Shown here: piece by piece, positions 31,161 through 39,483 of the stretch
How positions within the stretch are numbered: the stretch's first letter is position 1
How the letters are laid out: the number at the start of each line of letters is the position of its first letter
Assembly: GCF_015291625.1 (NCBI RefSeq)
Contig: NZ_CP030047.1
Coordinates: 4,836,001-4,900,000 of the forward strand
From: Bradyrhizobium sp. CCBAU 53421
Lineage (GTDB): Bacteria; Pseudomonadota; Alphaproteobacteria; Rhizobiales; Xanthobacteraceae
Length of the DNA stretch: 64,000 nucleotides
Reading direction: 5' to 3'
Notes under the pieces: generated by a model
Seen by the model: only the letters and a program-made list of their open reading frames with translations
Databases searched by the model: none
Told to the model about the DNA's origin: nothing
Translations under genes and position numbers: made by a program

Positions 31161-31416
31161 CGGATGGCTCCTCTGTTCGAGGGTAGCGACCCGTGCCTCT
31201 CCTTGAGGCATAGGGCCTCTACCAGAGTGGACGATAACGAACGAGTGTCTCCTCGTTTCTGGGCGATTGTACGACTGCTCGACGAACGCCCCGATCACAA
31301 ACACGCGACGCTGCGTGGGAGGTATCGGAGCGCATCGGGCAGGCGGCACGTTACGCCATCTATCAAGGAACGATTCCGATGTGTTGCTCGTTCCTCGCCG
31401 CCGCAAGTATTTGAAA

Positions 31417-32121
31417 TCAGTATTTGCGATAGAGGCCGATCAGCTTGCCCTGGATGCGGACCCGGTTCGGCGGCAGGATGCGCACCTCATAGGCGGTGTT
31501 GGCCGGCTCCAGCGCGATCGATGCACCGCGGCGGCGAAAGCGCTTCAGGGTGGCTTCCTCCTCGTCGATCAGCGCCACCACGATGTCGCCGGTGTTGGCG
31601 ACGTCGTTGCGCTGGATCAGCGCCATGTCGCCGTCGAGGATGCCGGCATCGACCATCGAGTCGCCGCGCACTTCCAGCGCATAATGCTCGCCGGCGCCGA
31701 GCATGTCGGGTGGTACGCTGATGGTGTGGCTGCGGGTCTGCAGCGCCTCGATCGGCGTACCGGCGGCGATCCGGCCCATCACGGGGACCGCGACCGGACG
31801 GTTGCCGTCGTCCTCGGCAATCGGCGGCGTGCTGGTGCGCTTGCCGAGGGTGCCTTCGATGACGCTCGGCGTGAAGCCGCGGCGGCCGTTGCTGCCGCCG
31901 GCCGACAGCTCGGGCAGCTTGATGACTTCGATAGCGCGGGCGCGGTTGGGCAGGCGGCGGATGAAGCCGCGCTCTTCCAGCGCAGTGATCAGGCGGTGGA
32001 TACCGGACTTCGAGCGCAGGTCGAGCGCATCCTTCATCTCGTCGAAGGAGGGCGGCACGCCGGCCTCTTTCAGACGTTCGTTGATGAAACGCAGAAGTTC
32101 GTACTGTTTGCGCGTGAGCAT
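31417..32121 (-). CDS. lexA: SOS repressor LexA
   Basis: Represses DNA-repair genes and self-cleaves on RecA filaments. 234 residues. The N-terminal winged helix covers residues 1-65 ([38 protein letters not shown]). The cleavage pair is Ala120-Gly121 ([11 protein letters not shown]), and the S24 peptidase dyad is Ser155 in [10 protein letters not shown] and Lys193 in EEATLKRF. The linker (about 70-110) is longer than in E. coli LexA, as usual in rhizobia. A LexA box lies upstream at 32288-32302. Confidence 0.97.
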   Translation of the reverse strand: MLTRKQYELLRFINERLKEAGVPPSFDEMKDALDLRSKSGIHRLITALEERGFIRRLPNRARAIEVIKLPELSAGGSNGRRGFTPSVIEGTLGKRTSTPPIAEDDGNRPVAVPVMGRIAAGTPIEALQTRSHTISVPPDMLGAGEHYALEVRGDSMVDAGILDGDMALIQRNDVANTGDIVVALIDEEEATLKRFRRRGASIALEPANTAYEVRILPPNRVRIQGKLIGLYRKY

Positions 32122-32287
32122 CTCGAGTATTCCCCCGGTTGATAGCGTCGTTCGATTCCGAGACTCTTCAGGTGGGACCCGCAGGCGGGGCTGACCTCAG
32201 GAGCGCGGTGCTCGTTGCAAGCGCTCCCTGGTGGTCTCCCGTTTGTAGACACCAGTACTCGAAACAAATCATGAACGGACACTATAT

Positions 32288-32302
32288 GTTCGATATGTGT
32301 TC
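32288..32302. promoter_or_regulatory. LexA (SOS) box of the alphaproteobacterial type
   Basis: GTTC-N7-GTTC direct repeat (GAAC-N7-GAAC on the lexA strand), the form known for Alphaproteobacteria, about 167 bp upstream of lexA. Spacing and both half-sites are exact. It fits autoregulation of lexA. Confidence 0.7.
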
Positions 32303-32364
32303 CGCAACCACTTAATTTCAGGTGAACGCGTTCTGCAACGCGCAATCGGCGAGCCGCGAAAGTC

Positions 32365-33576
32365 TCATTCGGGCAGCGTCAGGATCTCGCATTCGCTGCC
32401 TTGAACAGCGGCCGGCGCAAACGGCGGACGCACGAGAAGTGCCCGTGCCGCAGCGAGATTCCCGAGCAGCGACGAGTCCTGCTGCATCACAGGCGTTGCG
32501 ATCAGCGTGCCGTCCTCGCGCGTCTCGAGACGCGCGCGCAGATAGTCCTCGCGCTGGTCGTTGGCAGCGAGGTCGCGGCCGAGCAGGGCGCTCGCGCGGC
32601 GATGATGAATCATTTTTCGGCCGCTCAGCGCCCGAATCAACGGCACCAGAAACAGGAAGGCGCAGACATAGGACGACACCGGATTGCCGGGCAGGCCGAT
32701 CACCCGCAGCGCCCCTAACCGGCCATGCATCATCGGCTTGCCGGGCCGCATCGCGATCCGCCAGAACGCCATATCGACGCCTTCGGCCTCCAGCGACTGC
32801 TTGACCAGGTCGTGGTCGCCGACCGAGGCGCCGCCGGTCGTGATCAGGATGTCGGCGCCGGTTTCCCGCGCCCGGCGGATGCCTGCGGTGGTGGCGTCCA
32901 CCGTGTCGGCGGCAATCCCGAGATCGACGGTCTCGGCGCCCTCGGCGCGGGCCAGCGCCCGCAGCGCGTAGCCGTTGGAATAGACGATCTGGCCGGGGCC
33001 GGGCTGCGAGCCCGGCATCACCAGCTCGTCGCCGGTCGCCAGCACCGCGACCTTCGGGCGGCGGCGCACCGCGAGCTCCGCATAGTTCATGGCGGCCGCA
33101 AGCGACAGCGCGCGGTCGGAGAGGCGGCTGCCGGCGGCGAGCAGCACGTCGCCCTCACGGAAGTCGACACCGGCCGGGCGGATGTGCCGTCCGGCGGCAG
33201 CTAGCTCGGTGATCGTGATGTGGTCGCCCTCGACGGCGGTGTCTTCCTGGATGATGACGGCGTCGGCCCCGTCAGGGATCACGCCGCCGGTGAAGATCCG
33301 CACCGCTTCGCCGGCGCCGACCGTGCGCTCGAATGGCCGTCCGGCCGCGACTTCGCCGATCACCCGGAGGCGGGCCTTCAGGTCAGCCGCGTCGGTCGCG
33401 CGCACGGCATAGCCGTCCATCGCCGACATCGGCTGCGGCGGCTGGGTGCGGCGCGCGGCGAGGTCGCGCGCCAGGGTGCGATGGTAGGCGGCATCGAGCG
33501 CGACCATCTCCTCCGGCAGCGGTTCGGCGCCGGCGAGGACGGCGGACAGGGCATCGGCAACCGGCATCAGGGCCAC
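32365..33576 (-). CDS. moeA: Molybdopterin molybdotransferase
   Basis: Inserts molybdate into adenylylated molybdopterin, last step of molybdenum cofactor synthesis. 403 residues. GTG 33576 is preferred as start because GAGGAG lies 8 bases upstream; ATG 33567 is three codons in. Seen: the MoeA N-terminal domain with RTQPPQPMSAMDGYAVR, IRPAGVDFREGD, and the MoCF-binding domain with TTGGASVGDHDLVKQSLEAEG, MRPGKPMMHGRLG and LPGNPVSSYV. It is 19 bp downstream of the HAD gene. In related genomes moeA follows moaC; here 16 kb separates them. Confidence 0.95.
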   Translation of the reverse strand: MALMPVADALSAVLAGAEPLPEEMVALDAAYHRTLARDLAARRTQPPQPMSAMDGYAVRATDAADLKARLRVIGEVAAGRPFERTVGAGEAVRIFTGGVIPDGADAVIIQEDTAVEGDHITITELAAAGRHIRPAGVDFREGDVLLAAGSRLSDRALSLAAAMNYAELAVRRRPKVAVLATGDELVMPGSQPGPGQIVYSNGYALRALARAEGAETVDLGIAADTVDATTAGIRRARETGADILITTGGASVGDHDLVKQSLEAEGVDMAFWRIAMRPGKPMMHGRLGALRVIGLPGNPVSSYVCAFLFLVPLIRALSGRKMIHHRRASALLGRDLAANDQREDYLRARLETREDGTLIATPVMQQDSSLLGNLAAARALLVRPPFAPAAVQGSECEILTLPE

Positions 33577-33595
33577 GCTCGGAGCTCCTCAATTC

Positions 33596-34228
33596 CTAAT
33601 GTTCAATACCAAGTGCAGTCAGAGCCCTCGCCACGTCATCCGTCGATGTCACGTGGATGGCATGAAGGCCGCGCGCCCGCGCGCCTTCGATGTTGGCGGC
33701 CAGGTCGTCGAAGAACAGCATCCGCGACGCCGGCACGCCGATGGCTTTTACCACATGATCGTAGGCCTCGGCGTCGGGTTTGCGAAAGCCGATCGTCGAG
33801 GACAGGAAGACGGTGCGGAAATGGCTGAGCAGCTCGGCATGGAGCACCGAGAAATGCGCGACGTGGGCCGGATTGGTGTTGGAGAAGGCATCGAGCGGCA
33901 TCCGCTCCGAGGCCGCCGCGAGCAGGCGCGCAATCCCCGGCATCTCGCCGGTGAAGATCGCATTCCAGCCTTCCAGGAACTGCGCGTCGGTGATCTCGAT
34001 GCCGAGCGTCCGGCGCAGGTTTGCGAAGAACGCCGCGTCGTCGATCCGGCCGATCTCGTGATGCTTGAAGCTGTCGTCGACCACAAAGCGCGTGGCGAGG
34101 TCGGCCGGCGCGCAGCCGGCTTGCTGCGCCCAGTGCGCCATCGCCTTCTCGAAGTTGATGTCGAGCACGACGCGGCCGATATCGAACAGCAGCACGTCGA
34201 CGGAATCGGGAGAGAGTTGCGAGGTCAT
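33596..34228 (-). CDS. HAD-IA family hydrolase (YihX-like)
   Basis: Haloacid-dehalogenase-fold phosphatase of about 210 residues. Start ATG 34228; the frame upstream (to 34438) is repeat sequence. HAD motif I is VLLFDIGRVVLDINF (nucleophile Asp, with Gly where many members have the second Asp, as in YihX-like proteins), motif II is DAFSNTNPAH, motif III Lys is in IGFRKPDAEAYDHV, and motif IV is MLFFDDLAANIEGARA. Substrate is not known; sugar phosphates or FMN are typical for the group. It may be cotranscribed with moeA. Confidence 0.88.
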   Translation of the reverse strand: MTSQLSPDSVDVLLFDIGRVVLDINFEKAMAHWAQQAGCAPADLATRFVVDDSFKHHEIGRIDDAAFFANLRRTLGIEITDAQFLEGWNAIFTGEMPGIARLLAAASERMPLDAFSNTNPAHVAHFSVLHAELLSHFRTVFLSSTIGFRKPDAEAYDHVVKAIGVPASRMLFFDDLAANIEGARARGLHAIHVTSTDDVARALTALGIEH

Positions 34229-34507
34229 TGCGTGGAACCGTGTACGAAAATTGCAGGCGGCCGGCAATGTCCTCGATTTGTGCGGCAGGCATGCGACGGA
34301 GCGAGATGCTGTCGTCCCGGCGAGAGCAGGGACCCATGACCTCAGGAGTGTATTGTCAAAGAGGGCTGTGGCCCCAGCGTCGCACAACAATCGGCATTTG
34401 TGATTGTGGGTCCCAGCCTGCGCCGGAACGACACGCAATGCGTTGCACCGGTTGGGACCTTACGGGCTTTTGGTGCGCAGCGACTTGCCGGCTGCCGGGC
34501 GCACCTC
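34229..34507. other. Intergenic region with dispersed palindrome
   Basis: Contains the inverted-repeat element at 34311-34432; no gene is supported in this stretch. Confidence 0.5.
34311..34432. repeat. Bradyrhizobium-type intergenic palindrome
   Basis: Arms of 26 bp at 34311-34336 (GTCGTCCCGGCGAGAGCAGG and on) and 34407-34432 (reverse complement begins GTCGTTCCGGCGCAGGCTGG), 21 of 26 identical, separated by 70 bases. It yields the VPAQAGTH-type spurious peptide often seen in rhizobial annotations, which supports its being a dispersed repeat. Confidence 0.65.
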
Positions 34508-34615
34508 TCACATCCTGGAAAGCGCCAGGCCGAGGTAGGCGATCAGCGCGCCGGTGCTGAGGATGATGACGACAAGCGCCTGCTCCGAACGTGCTTGCAG
34601 GGTTTTTCGGGTCAC
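34508..34615 (-). CDS. Small single-span membrane peptide
   Basis: Possible 35-residue peptide starting at GTG 34615, with GGAG about 10 bases upstream. A basic head (TRKTLQARSEQA) is followed by one hydrophobic helix (LVVIILSTGALIAYLGLAL) and a short SRM tail, a classic arrangement for a small type-II-like membrane peptide. Third codon positions are mostly G or C in this frame. It is too short for homology by eye, and the GTG start is a guess. Confidence 0.45.
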   Translation of the reverse strand: MTRKTLQARSEQALVVIILSTGALIAYLGLALSRM

Positions 34616-35028
34616 GGCGATGACGCTCCATCCTTCAACATCATGCTGTCCAACTCACGTCGGTTGGCATCCGTTCCGGTTCCTGCCCGGGAACTTTCGT
34701 CAGTGTGTCTGCGCCGCGGTCGTGTCTCGTTGCAGGCCAGAAACGATCAACGCCGCCCGCATTGAAATACGACGGACGGAGTTGGTTCTAGCCCCAGGAG
34801 GAATGGCAAAATCCTGACGTGATGGATACGGGCGAGAGAGCAATGAGGTTCAGTCTTCGGCTCCGTACGATTCCGGTACTCCCAACGAGCAAGGGAAAGT
34901 GTCGGGGCAAGGTCTAGGATTGCGTGACCAAGTTGCTCTGGCCTCAGCGTGTACCCCCTCGCTGGGGCCTTTCTTTGAGCGCCTGCGATGAGTGCGGCTG
35001 GCAATGCGAGCCGGCTCCCGCCGCGGGC
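34616..35028. other. Intergenic region downstream of the response regulator
   Basis: 413 bases without a supportable protein. Contains an AGGAGG at 34797-34802 that leads only to a four-codon frame, and the terminator-like stem at 34940-34976. A small RNA on the plus strand is possible but unproven. Confidence 0.4.
34940..34976 (+). terminator. Terminator-like stem with T-rich tail
   Basis: GGCCTCAGCG / CGCTGGGGCC (one G-T pair), 10-base loop, then TTTCTTT. Oriented to stop plus-strand transcription, but no plus-strand protein gene precedes it; it could close a small RNA. It also lies just past the 3' end of the minus-strand response-regulator gene. Confidence 0.5.
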
Positions 35029-35691
35029 CTACCGTTCGCCGAGATCGATCTGCGTCAGGATGCCCTGCCGCAGCGCGAGGCGGACCAGCTCGATATCCGT
35101 GCCGACGCCAAGCTTGTCCTTGATCAGGGAATGCAGGTTCGCGACCGTCTTGGGGCTGAGGTGCAGCGCCTCGGCGATCTCGTCGGTGGTCTTCTCCGCG
35201 AGCAGCATGCGCAGCACCTCGAATTCCCGCGCGGTCAGCAGATCCGCTGCCGCGGTCTCGCCGGCGAGGCGGCTGAGCGCGAGCTCGTGGTCGATGTCCG
35301 GACTGATCGCGATCCTGCCCGCCAGCGCATCCATCACCGCGTGCACCAGCGTCTCCGGCGGGCTGGTCTTGGTGACATAGCCGCTGGCGCCGGCGCGGAT
35401 CGCCTGCACGGCAAAGGCCGCGTTCTGGTGCATGGTGAACACCAGGATCCTTGCCCGCTTGTCCCACTGCCTGAGGCGCCGGATCGCCTCGATGCCGCCG
35501 ATGCCGGGCATCGACAGATCCATGATGACGAGGTCGGGTCCGGTCTCCTTGTAGAGGCGGTAGGCCTCGACCCCGTCGGAGGCCTCGGCGACGACCGAGA
35601 GGCCGGGCTGCTTCTGCAGCATCGCCCGGTAGCCCTCCCGAACGACGGCGTGATCGTCGACCAGCATGATGGTTCGCGCCGTCGTGCTCAT
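35029..35691 (-). CDS. NarL/FixJ-family response regulator
   Basis: 220 residues. Receiver domain 7-125 with VDDHAVVREG (acid pocket), phospho-acceptor Asp58 in LVIMDLSMPGIGG, Thr/Lys in FTMHQ and GASGYVTKTSPPE. LuxR-type HTH 150-210: LLTAREFEVLRMLLAEKTT, IAEALHLSPKTVANLHSLI. Partner of the kinase encoded directly upstream, with a 4-bp ATGA overlap. Its targets probably include the divergent gene at 37325, but no site was identified. Confidence 0.93.
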   Translation of the reverse strand: MSTTARTIMLVDDHAVVREGYRAMLQKQPGLSVVAEASDGVEAYRLYKETGPDLVIMDLSMPGIGGIEAIRRLRQWDKRARILVFTMHQNAAFAVQAIRAGASGYVTKTSPPETLVHAVMDALAGRIAISPDIDHELALSRLAGETAAADLLTAREFEVLRMLLAEKTTDEIAEALHLSPKTVANLHSLIKDKLGVGTDIELVRLALRQGILTQIDLGER

Positions 35692-37097
35692 GCCGCGCGT
35701 TCCACGGGGGCGGTGTCCGGACCGGTGACGACGGGAACGGTGACGCGGAGCGACGAGCCATTGGGCTGACCGGCCGCGAAGCTCAGCCGCCCGCCCAGCG
35801 CCGCGACCCGCTCGCGCATGCCGAGCAGGCCCATGCCGGACTTGAACTGGGGGTCACTCGGCCCGCCATCATCGTCGATCGCGAGCACGATCTCGCTATC
35901 GCCGCCGTCCGAAGTCGCCTCGCGCATCTGCAGCCGCAGCAACACGCGCGTGGCGCCGGCGTGCTTGGCTGCGTTGGTGAGCGCCTCCTGCACGATGCGG
36001 TAGAGGTTAGCGCCGGCAGAGGCGGGGATGCGTTCGAACGATCCCGACATGGCGATCTCGAACCGCGGCTGTCCGCGGCTACGGCCGTTCCAGCCGGCGA
36101 TCAGGCCCTCCAGGCTGGCCGCCAGTCCAAGTTCGTCGACATCGGGCGGGCGCAACCTGAACAGGGCGCCGCGCAACGTCTCCATCATGTCGGTCGCGGT
36201 CCGCGCGATGCCGTCGCATTCGGCGAGCAGCGGCGGGCAATCCTGCGCCGCGGTCAGGCGCGCCGATGCGGCGAGCGCGCGGATCGCCGCCAGCGACTGC
36301 CCGAACTCGTCGTGCAGCTCGCGCGCAAGATGCCGCCGTTCCTCGTCCTGCACCACGATCAGTTTCTGCGTCAGCGCATTGCGGTCGGAGAGCGCGGCAG
36401 CGAGGCGCTCGGCGAGCTGGTTGAAGACGTCGCCGATCGCCGACAATTCCGCGAGGTCGAACGGCGGCAGGCGCGCGGCGAGGTCGCCGGCGGCGATCCG
36501 CTCGAGCCCGTCGCGGATCAGCCGCGTCGGACGCAGCGCGCGCGACAGCGCCGCATAGACCAGCGCGCAGAGCAGCGGCAGCGCGATCATGAGCACCGCC
36601 ATCAGGCGGCCGGCATCGTGCCAGGCTTGCGCGGTCAGCACGGCCGGATCGACCCAGACCACGGCTTCGCCGATCGCCTGACCGCGCGACAGCACCGGGC
36701 GCACGGCCTCGCGGCCGGGATCGAACAGGCGGCGATAGAGCGCTGCGAAGGCCTGCGGCGGCGCAGCCGTATCGGTCTGCGTGCCGCCGCAGAAGCGCTG
36801 GCTGATCTCGCCGCTGTTGCTGCGAAAGGCGAGGCACAGGCCCGGCGCCATGACCGAGCCGGCAACGCTGTCGAGATCGGGGAATTCGGAGCGCGGATTG
36901 TTCAGCCATTGGATCTTGCTCTGCTGCAACTCCAGCGTCCTGGCGGCGACATCGGCAACGGCAGCGATCCTGGCGCGCACCGAGCGGTCGGCATCGATCA
37001 GGAAGTAGCCGGAGATGGCTGCAAAGCAGAGCAGCGCCACCGCCGCGACGCGCAACGTCAGCCGCAGCTTCAGATCGCTTCCGGACCAGTTCCACAT
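35688..37097 (-). CDS. Sensor histidine kinase (HisKA_3 type)
   Basis: 469 residues, membrane-bound. TM1 at about 15-34, a periplasmic sensor region 35-160, TM2 about 164-184, then a HAMP (RPTRLIRDGLERIAAGDLAAR). Dimerisation/phosphoacceptor: RRHLARELHDEFGQSLAA with His262. ATPase: IVQEALTNAAKHAGATRV (N box), IDDDGGPSD and GMGLLGMRERVAALGG (G boxes). This matches the NarX/UhpB-like group. The periplasmic part has two Cys and no recognised ligand domain. The gene overlaps the regulator by 4 bp and is divergent from the DUF2380-like gene. Confidence 0.93.
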   Translation of the reverse strand: MWNWSGSDLKLRLTLRVAAVALLCFAAISGYFLIDADRSVRARIAAVADVAARTLELQQSKIQWLNNPRSEFPDLDSVAGSVMAPGLCLAFRSNSGEISQRFCGGTQTDTAAPPQAFAALYRRLFDPGREAVRPVLSRGQAIGEAVVWVDPAVLTAQAWHDAGRLMAVLMIALPLLCALVYAALSRALRPTRLIRDGLERIAAGDLAARLPPFDLAELSAIGDVFNQLAERLAAALSDRNALTQKLIVVQDEERRHLARELHDEFGQSLAAIRALAASARLTAAQDCPPLLAECDGIARTATDMMETLRGALFRLRPPDVDELGLAASLEGLIAGWNGRSRGQPRFEIAMSGSFERIPASAGANLYRIVQEALTNAAKHAGATRVLLRLQMREATSDGGDSEIVLAIDDDGGPSDPQFKSGMGLLGMRERVAALGGRLSFAAGQPNGSSLRVTVPVVTGPDTAPVERAA

Positions 37098-37324
37098 CGG
37101 CGTATCCTCAGAGGTCGCAGACGAGCCTCGGCGCCCAGTTCGCGGGCAAGGCCGTCACGCCCATTAAACGGCAGAACACAAGCGTCGAGAAGCGTCGCCT
37201 TGAGTGCGGACCACGGTCGTGAGATTTTCCCGGCTCCGGCCGGGAGGCGCTCCGCTGCGGCGCGGATGCCGGCCAGCCTAGGCTGCGATCGAACCGACCG
37301 CGCCAGCAGCCAAAGGTCCAGATC

Positions 37325-38260
37325 ATGCGCCAGTCCCGCCTCGTTTTGCACGCCCTCGCGTTGATCGGCCTTCTGGCCGGACCTTGTCCGCTGCGCGCTG
37401 AAACCGGCGCCGCGGCGGCATCCCCGCTGGGCGTCAGCATCGATGATTTCAGCTATGTCGACACCTCGGGCGAGGTGATCGACCAGACCGCCGCGCATCA
37501 GAAGCGGCTCGATGCGTTCATGGCTGCGCTGCGTGCCGATGTCGCCGCGGAGCCGCGCTATCGCCTGGTCGCGCCCACGGCGCCCGCAGGTGAGGCCCGG
37601 ATCAAGGTGGTCGGCGGCGTGCAGAAGATGAGCACGCTGATCCAGTGGGCCAAGGTCGCGGTCATCGATGCCGAAGCGAGCCGTGTGCTGTACGAAAAGC
37701 TCTATACGTTCCGCGGCGACAATGACGAAGCATGGGACCACGCGCGGATGTTCGTGTCGCGCGAGGTGCGCGCCGTGCTCGCCGCCGCGCTGCCGGCGGC
37801 ACAGACCGCCGCCGTGGCGCCGATCGGGCTCGCGGTGTTCGAATTCGAGCTCGAGGACAATTCCGCGGCACCGTCGTCCGGCCTTGCCGGCTCGGACGCC
37901 GCCACTCTGGCCGACGTTACAAGGGGCGTCCGCGACCGGCTTGCGCAGTCGGGCCGCTACCGCCTGGTCGACACCGGTGGCGCAACCGCCGGGCCCGTCA
38001 AGGCGCGGGCGCTGCGCGACTGCGACGGCTGCGAGGCGGCGATCGCACAAAAGCTCGGCGCCGACCAATCGCTGATCGGCGTGATCAGGCGGGTCAGCCG
38101 GACCGAATACACGGTCGGCTTCCAGGTGCGCGACGCCCGCAGCGGCGCGGTCGTCTCACGCGGCGACAGCGGCTTGCGGATGGGCGCCGATTATTCCTGG
38201 ACCCGCGGCGCGGTCCACCTCGTCGGAGACCGCCTGCTCGAGGGCGGGACGCAACATTAG
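37325..38260 (+). CDS. Exported DUF2380/DUF3280-like protein
   Basis: 311 residues with a signal peptide (LVLHALALIGLLAGPCPLRA, cleavage near residue 25). Two similar halves are visible: 35-155 (LGVSIDDFSYVDTSGEVI ... RYRLVAP ... AVIDAEASRVLYEKL) and 160-305 (IGLAVFEFELEDN ... GRYRLVDT ... QVRDARSGAVVSRGD). The second half carries a CDGC pair. Each half looks like a small alpha/beta DUF2380/DUF3280 domain. Role unknown; its divergence from the two-component genes suggests it is a target or an accessory sensor part. Confidence 0.75.
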   Translation: MRQSRLVLHALALIGLLAGPCPLRAETGAAAASPLGVSIDDFSYVDTSGEVIDQTAAHQKRLDAFMAALRADVAAEPRYRLVAPTAPAGEARIKVVGGVQKMSTLIQWAKVAVIDAEASRVLYEKLYTFRGDNDEAWDHARMFVSREVRAVLAAALPAAQTAAVAPIGLAVFEFELEDNSAAPSSGLAGSDAATLADVTRGVRDRLAQSGRYRLVDTGGATAGPVKARALRDCDGCEAAIAQKLGADQSLIGVIRRVSRTEYTVGFQVRDARSGAVVSRGDSGLRMGADYSWTRGAVHLVGDRLLEGGTQH

Positions 38261-38409
38261 CGATCCGGGTGCGGAGGCCGCGTGGTTGCGGTCACAAGCT
38301 CGGCAAGCGGACCATAGCAAACCGCGATAGCTGATAGACCCATCGTCTTCTATCGCCGGGCCTGTGTGTGGGCTATCACCGCCATCCGATCACCGCACAG
38401 GAGCCGCCG

Positions 38410-39321
38410 ATGCGTTTGCCCGCCGTCCTTTTCGCTCTCGCGCTCGCCGCAAGCCCCGTGGCAGCCGAGGAGCCGTCGGGCACGCTGCAGAAGATCAAGG
38501 AGACGAAGAAGGTCACGCTGGGCTTTCAGGAGGCCTCCGTTCCCTTCAGCTATCTCGATGACAATCAGCGCCCGATCGGCTTCGCGCTCGATATCTGCCT
38601 CAGGATCGTCGATGCCGTGAAGAAGGAGCTCGGCATGCCCGACATTGCCGTCGACTATCTCCCGGTGACCTCGTCGAACCGCATCCCGCTGATGGTCAAC
38701 GGCACGATCGACCTGCACTGCTCGGCGACCACCAACAGCGCCGAGCGCCAGAAGCAGGTGACCTTCACCAACTCGCACTTCCTGAGCGCGACGCGCTTCG
38801 CCGCCAAGAAATCATCCGGCATCAACACCATCGACGACCTCAAGGGCAAATCGGTGACCGCCGTTGCCGGCTCGGTGAACCTCACGCAACTCATCAAGGT
38901 CAACACCGAACGCAAGCTCGGCATCAACGTCCTGCCGGCCAAGGACCAGGCCGAGGCGTTCCTGATGCTGGAGACCGATCGCGCCCAGGCCTACGCGCTC
39001 GACGACGTCCAGCTTGCCGTGGCGATCGCGCGGTCCAAGCAACCTGCGCTCTACATGATCAGCGAGGAGGCCTTCTCGAAGGCCGAGCCGTTCGGAATCA
39101 TGCTGCGCCGGGAGGACGCGCCGTTCAAGGCGCTCGCCGATCGTGCCACGGCCGAGCTCTACAAGAGCCCGGAGATCGAGGTCATGTACAGGAAGTGGCT
39201 GGAGCAGCCGACCCCGCCGAACGGCATCAACTACAACGTGGCGATGTCGCCCGCGCTGCGCAACGCGTTCGCCCATCCGAGCTCGAGCTTCGATCCTGAT
39301 GTGTACGAGGTTGCGAAGTAA
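38410..39321 (+). CDS. Amino acid ABC transporter substrate-binding protein
   Basis: Periplasmic binding protein of 303 residues, PF00497-type, most like the glutamate/aspartate (GltI) group. Signal peptide to residue 20 (ALALAASPVAAEE). Seen: VTLGFQEASVPFSYLDDNQR, PIGFALDICLRIVDAVKKEL, NRIPLMVNGTIDLHCSATTN, TFTNSHFLSATRFAAKK, and the Lys-rich second domain. No permease or ATPase gene is adjacent, so it must serve an unlinked transporter or act as a sensor partner. Start at ATG 38410; the GTG at 38368 is upstream of the signal. Confidence 0.88.
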   Translation: MRLPAVLFALALAASPVAAEEPSGTLQKIKETKKVTLGFQEASVPFSYLDDNQRPIGFALDICLRIVDAVKKELGMPDIAVDYLPVTSSNRIPLMVNGTIDLHCSATTNSAERQKQVTFTNSHFLSATRFAAKKSSGINTIDDLKGKSVTAVAGSVNLTQLIKVNTERKLGINVLPAKDQAEAFLMLETDRAQAYALDDVQLAVAIARSKQPALYMISEEAFSKAEPFGIMLRREDAPFKALADRATAELYKSPEIEVMYRKWLEQPTPPNGINYNVAMSPALRNAFAHPSSSFDPDVYEVAK

Positions 39322-39483
39322 CGCGGCTGTCGTCGTCCGATATGGATTTCCGTGCCGAACGGCCAATCCTTGGAACGGCTTTTCGCGCGCGCGGCGAAAA
39401 ACGAAATAGCGTCTCATATACATCGGCGATTTTTCTCCTAAGCTTGCGGCAGTTTGTGACTGCTGATCAGGAGCCTAACGCCG

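Noticed and set aside
34229..34438. N-terminal extension of the HAD protein containing a VPAQAGTH-like peptide
   Set aside because: It is translation of a dispersed intergenic palindrome, not protein-coding.
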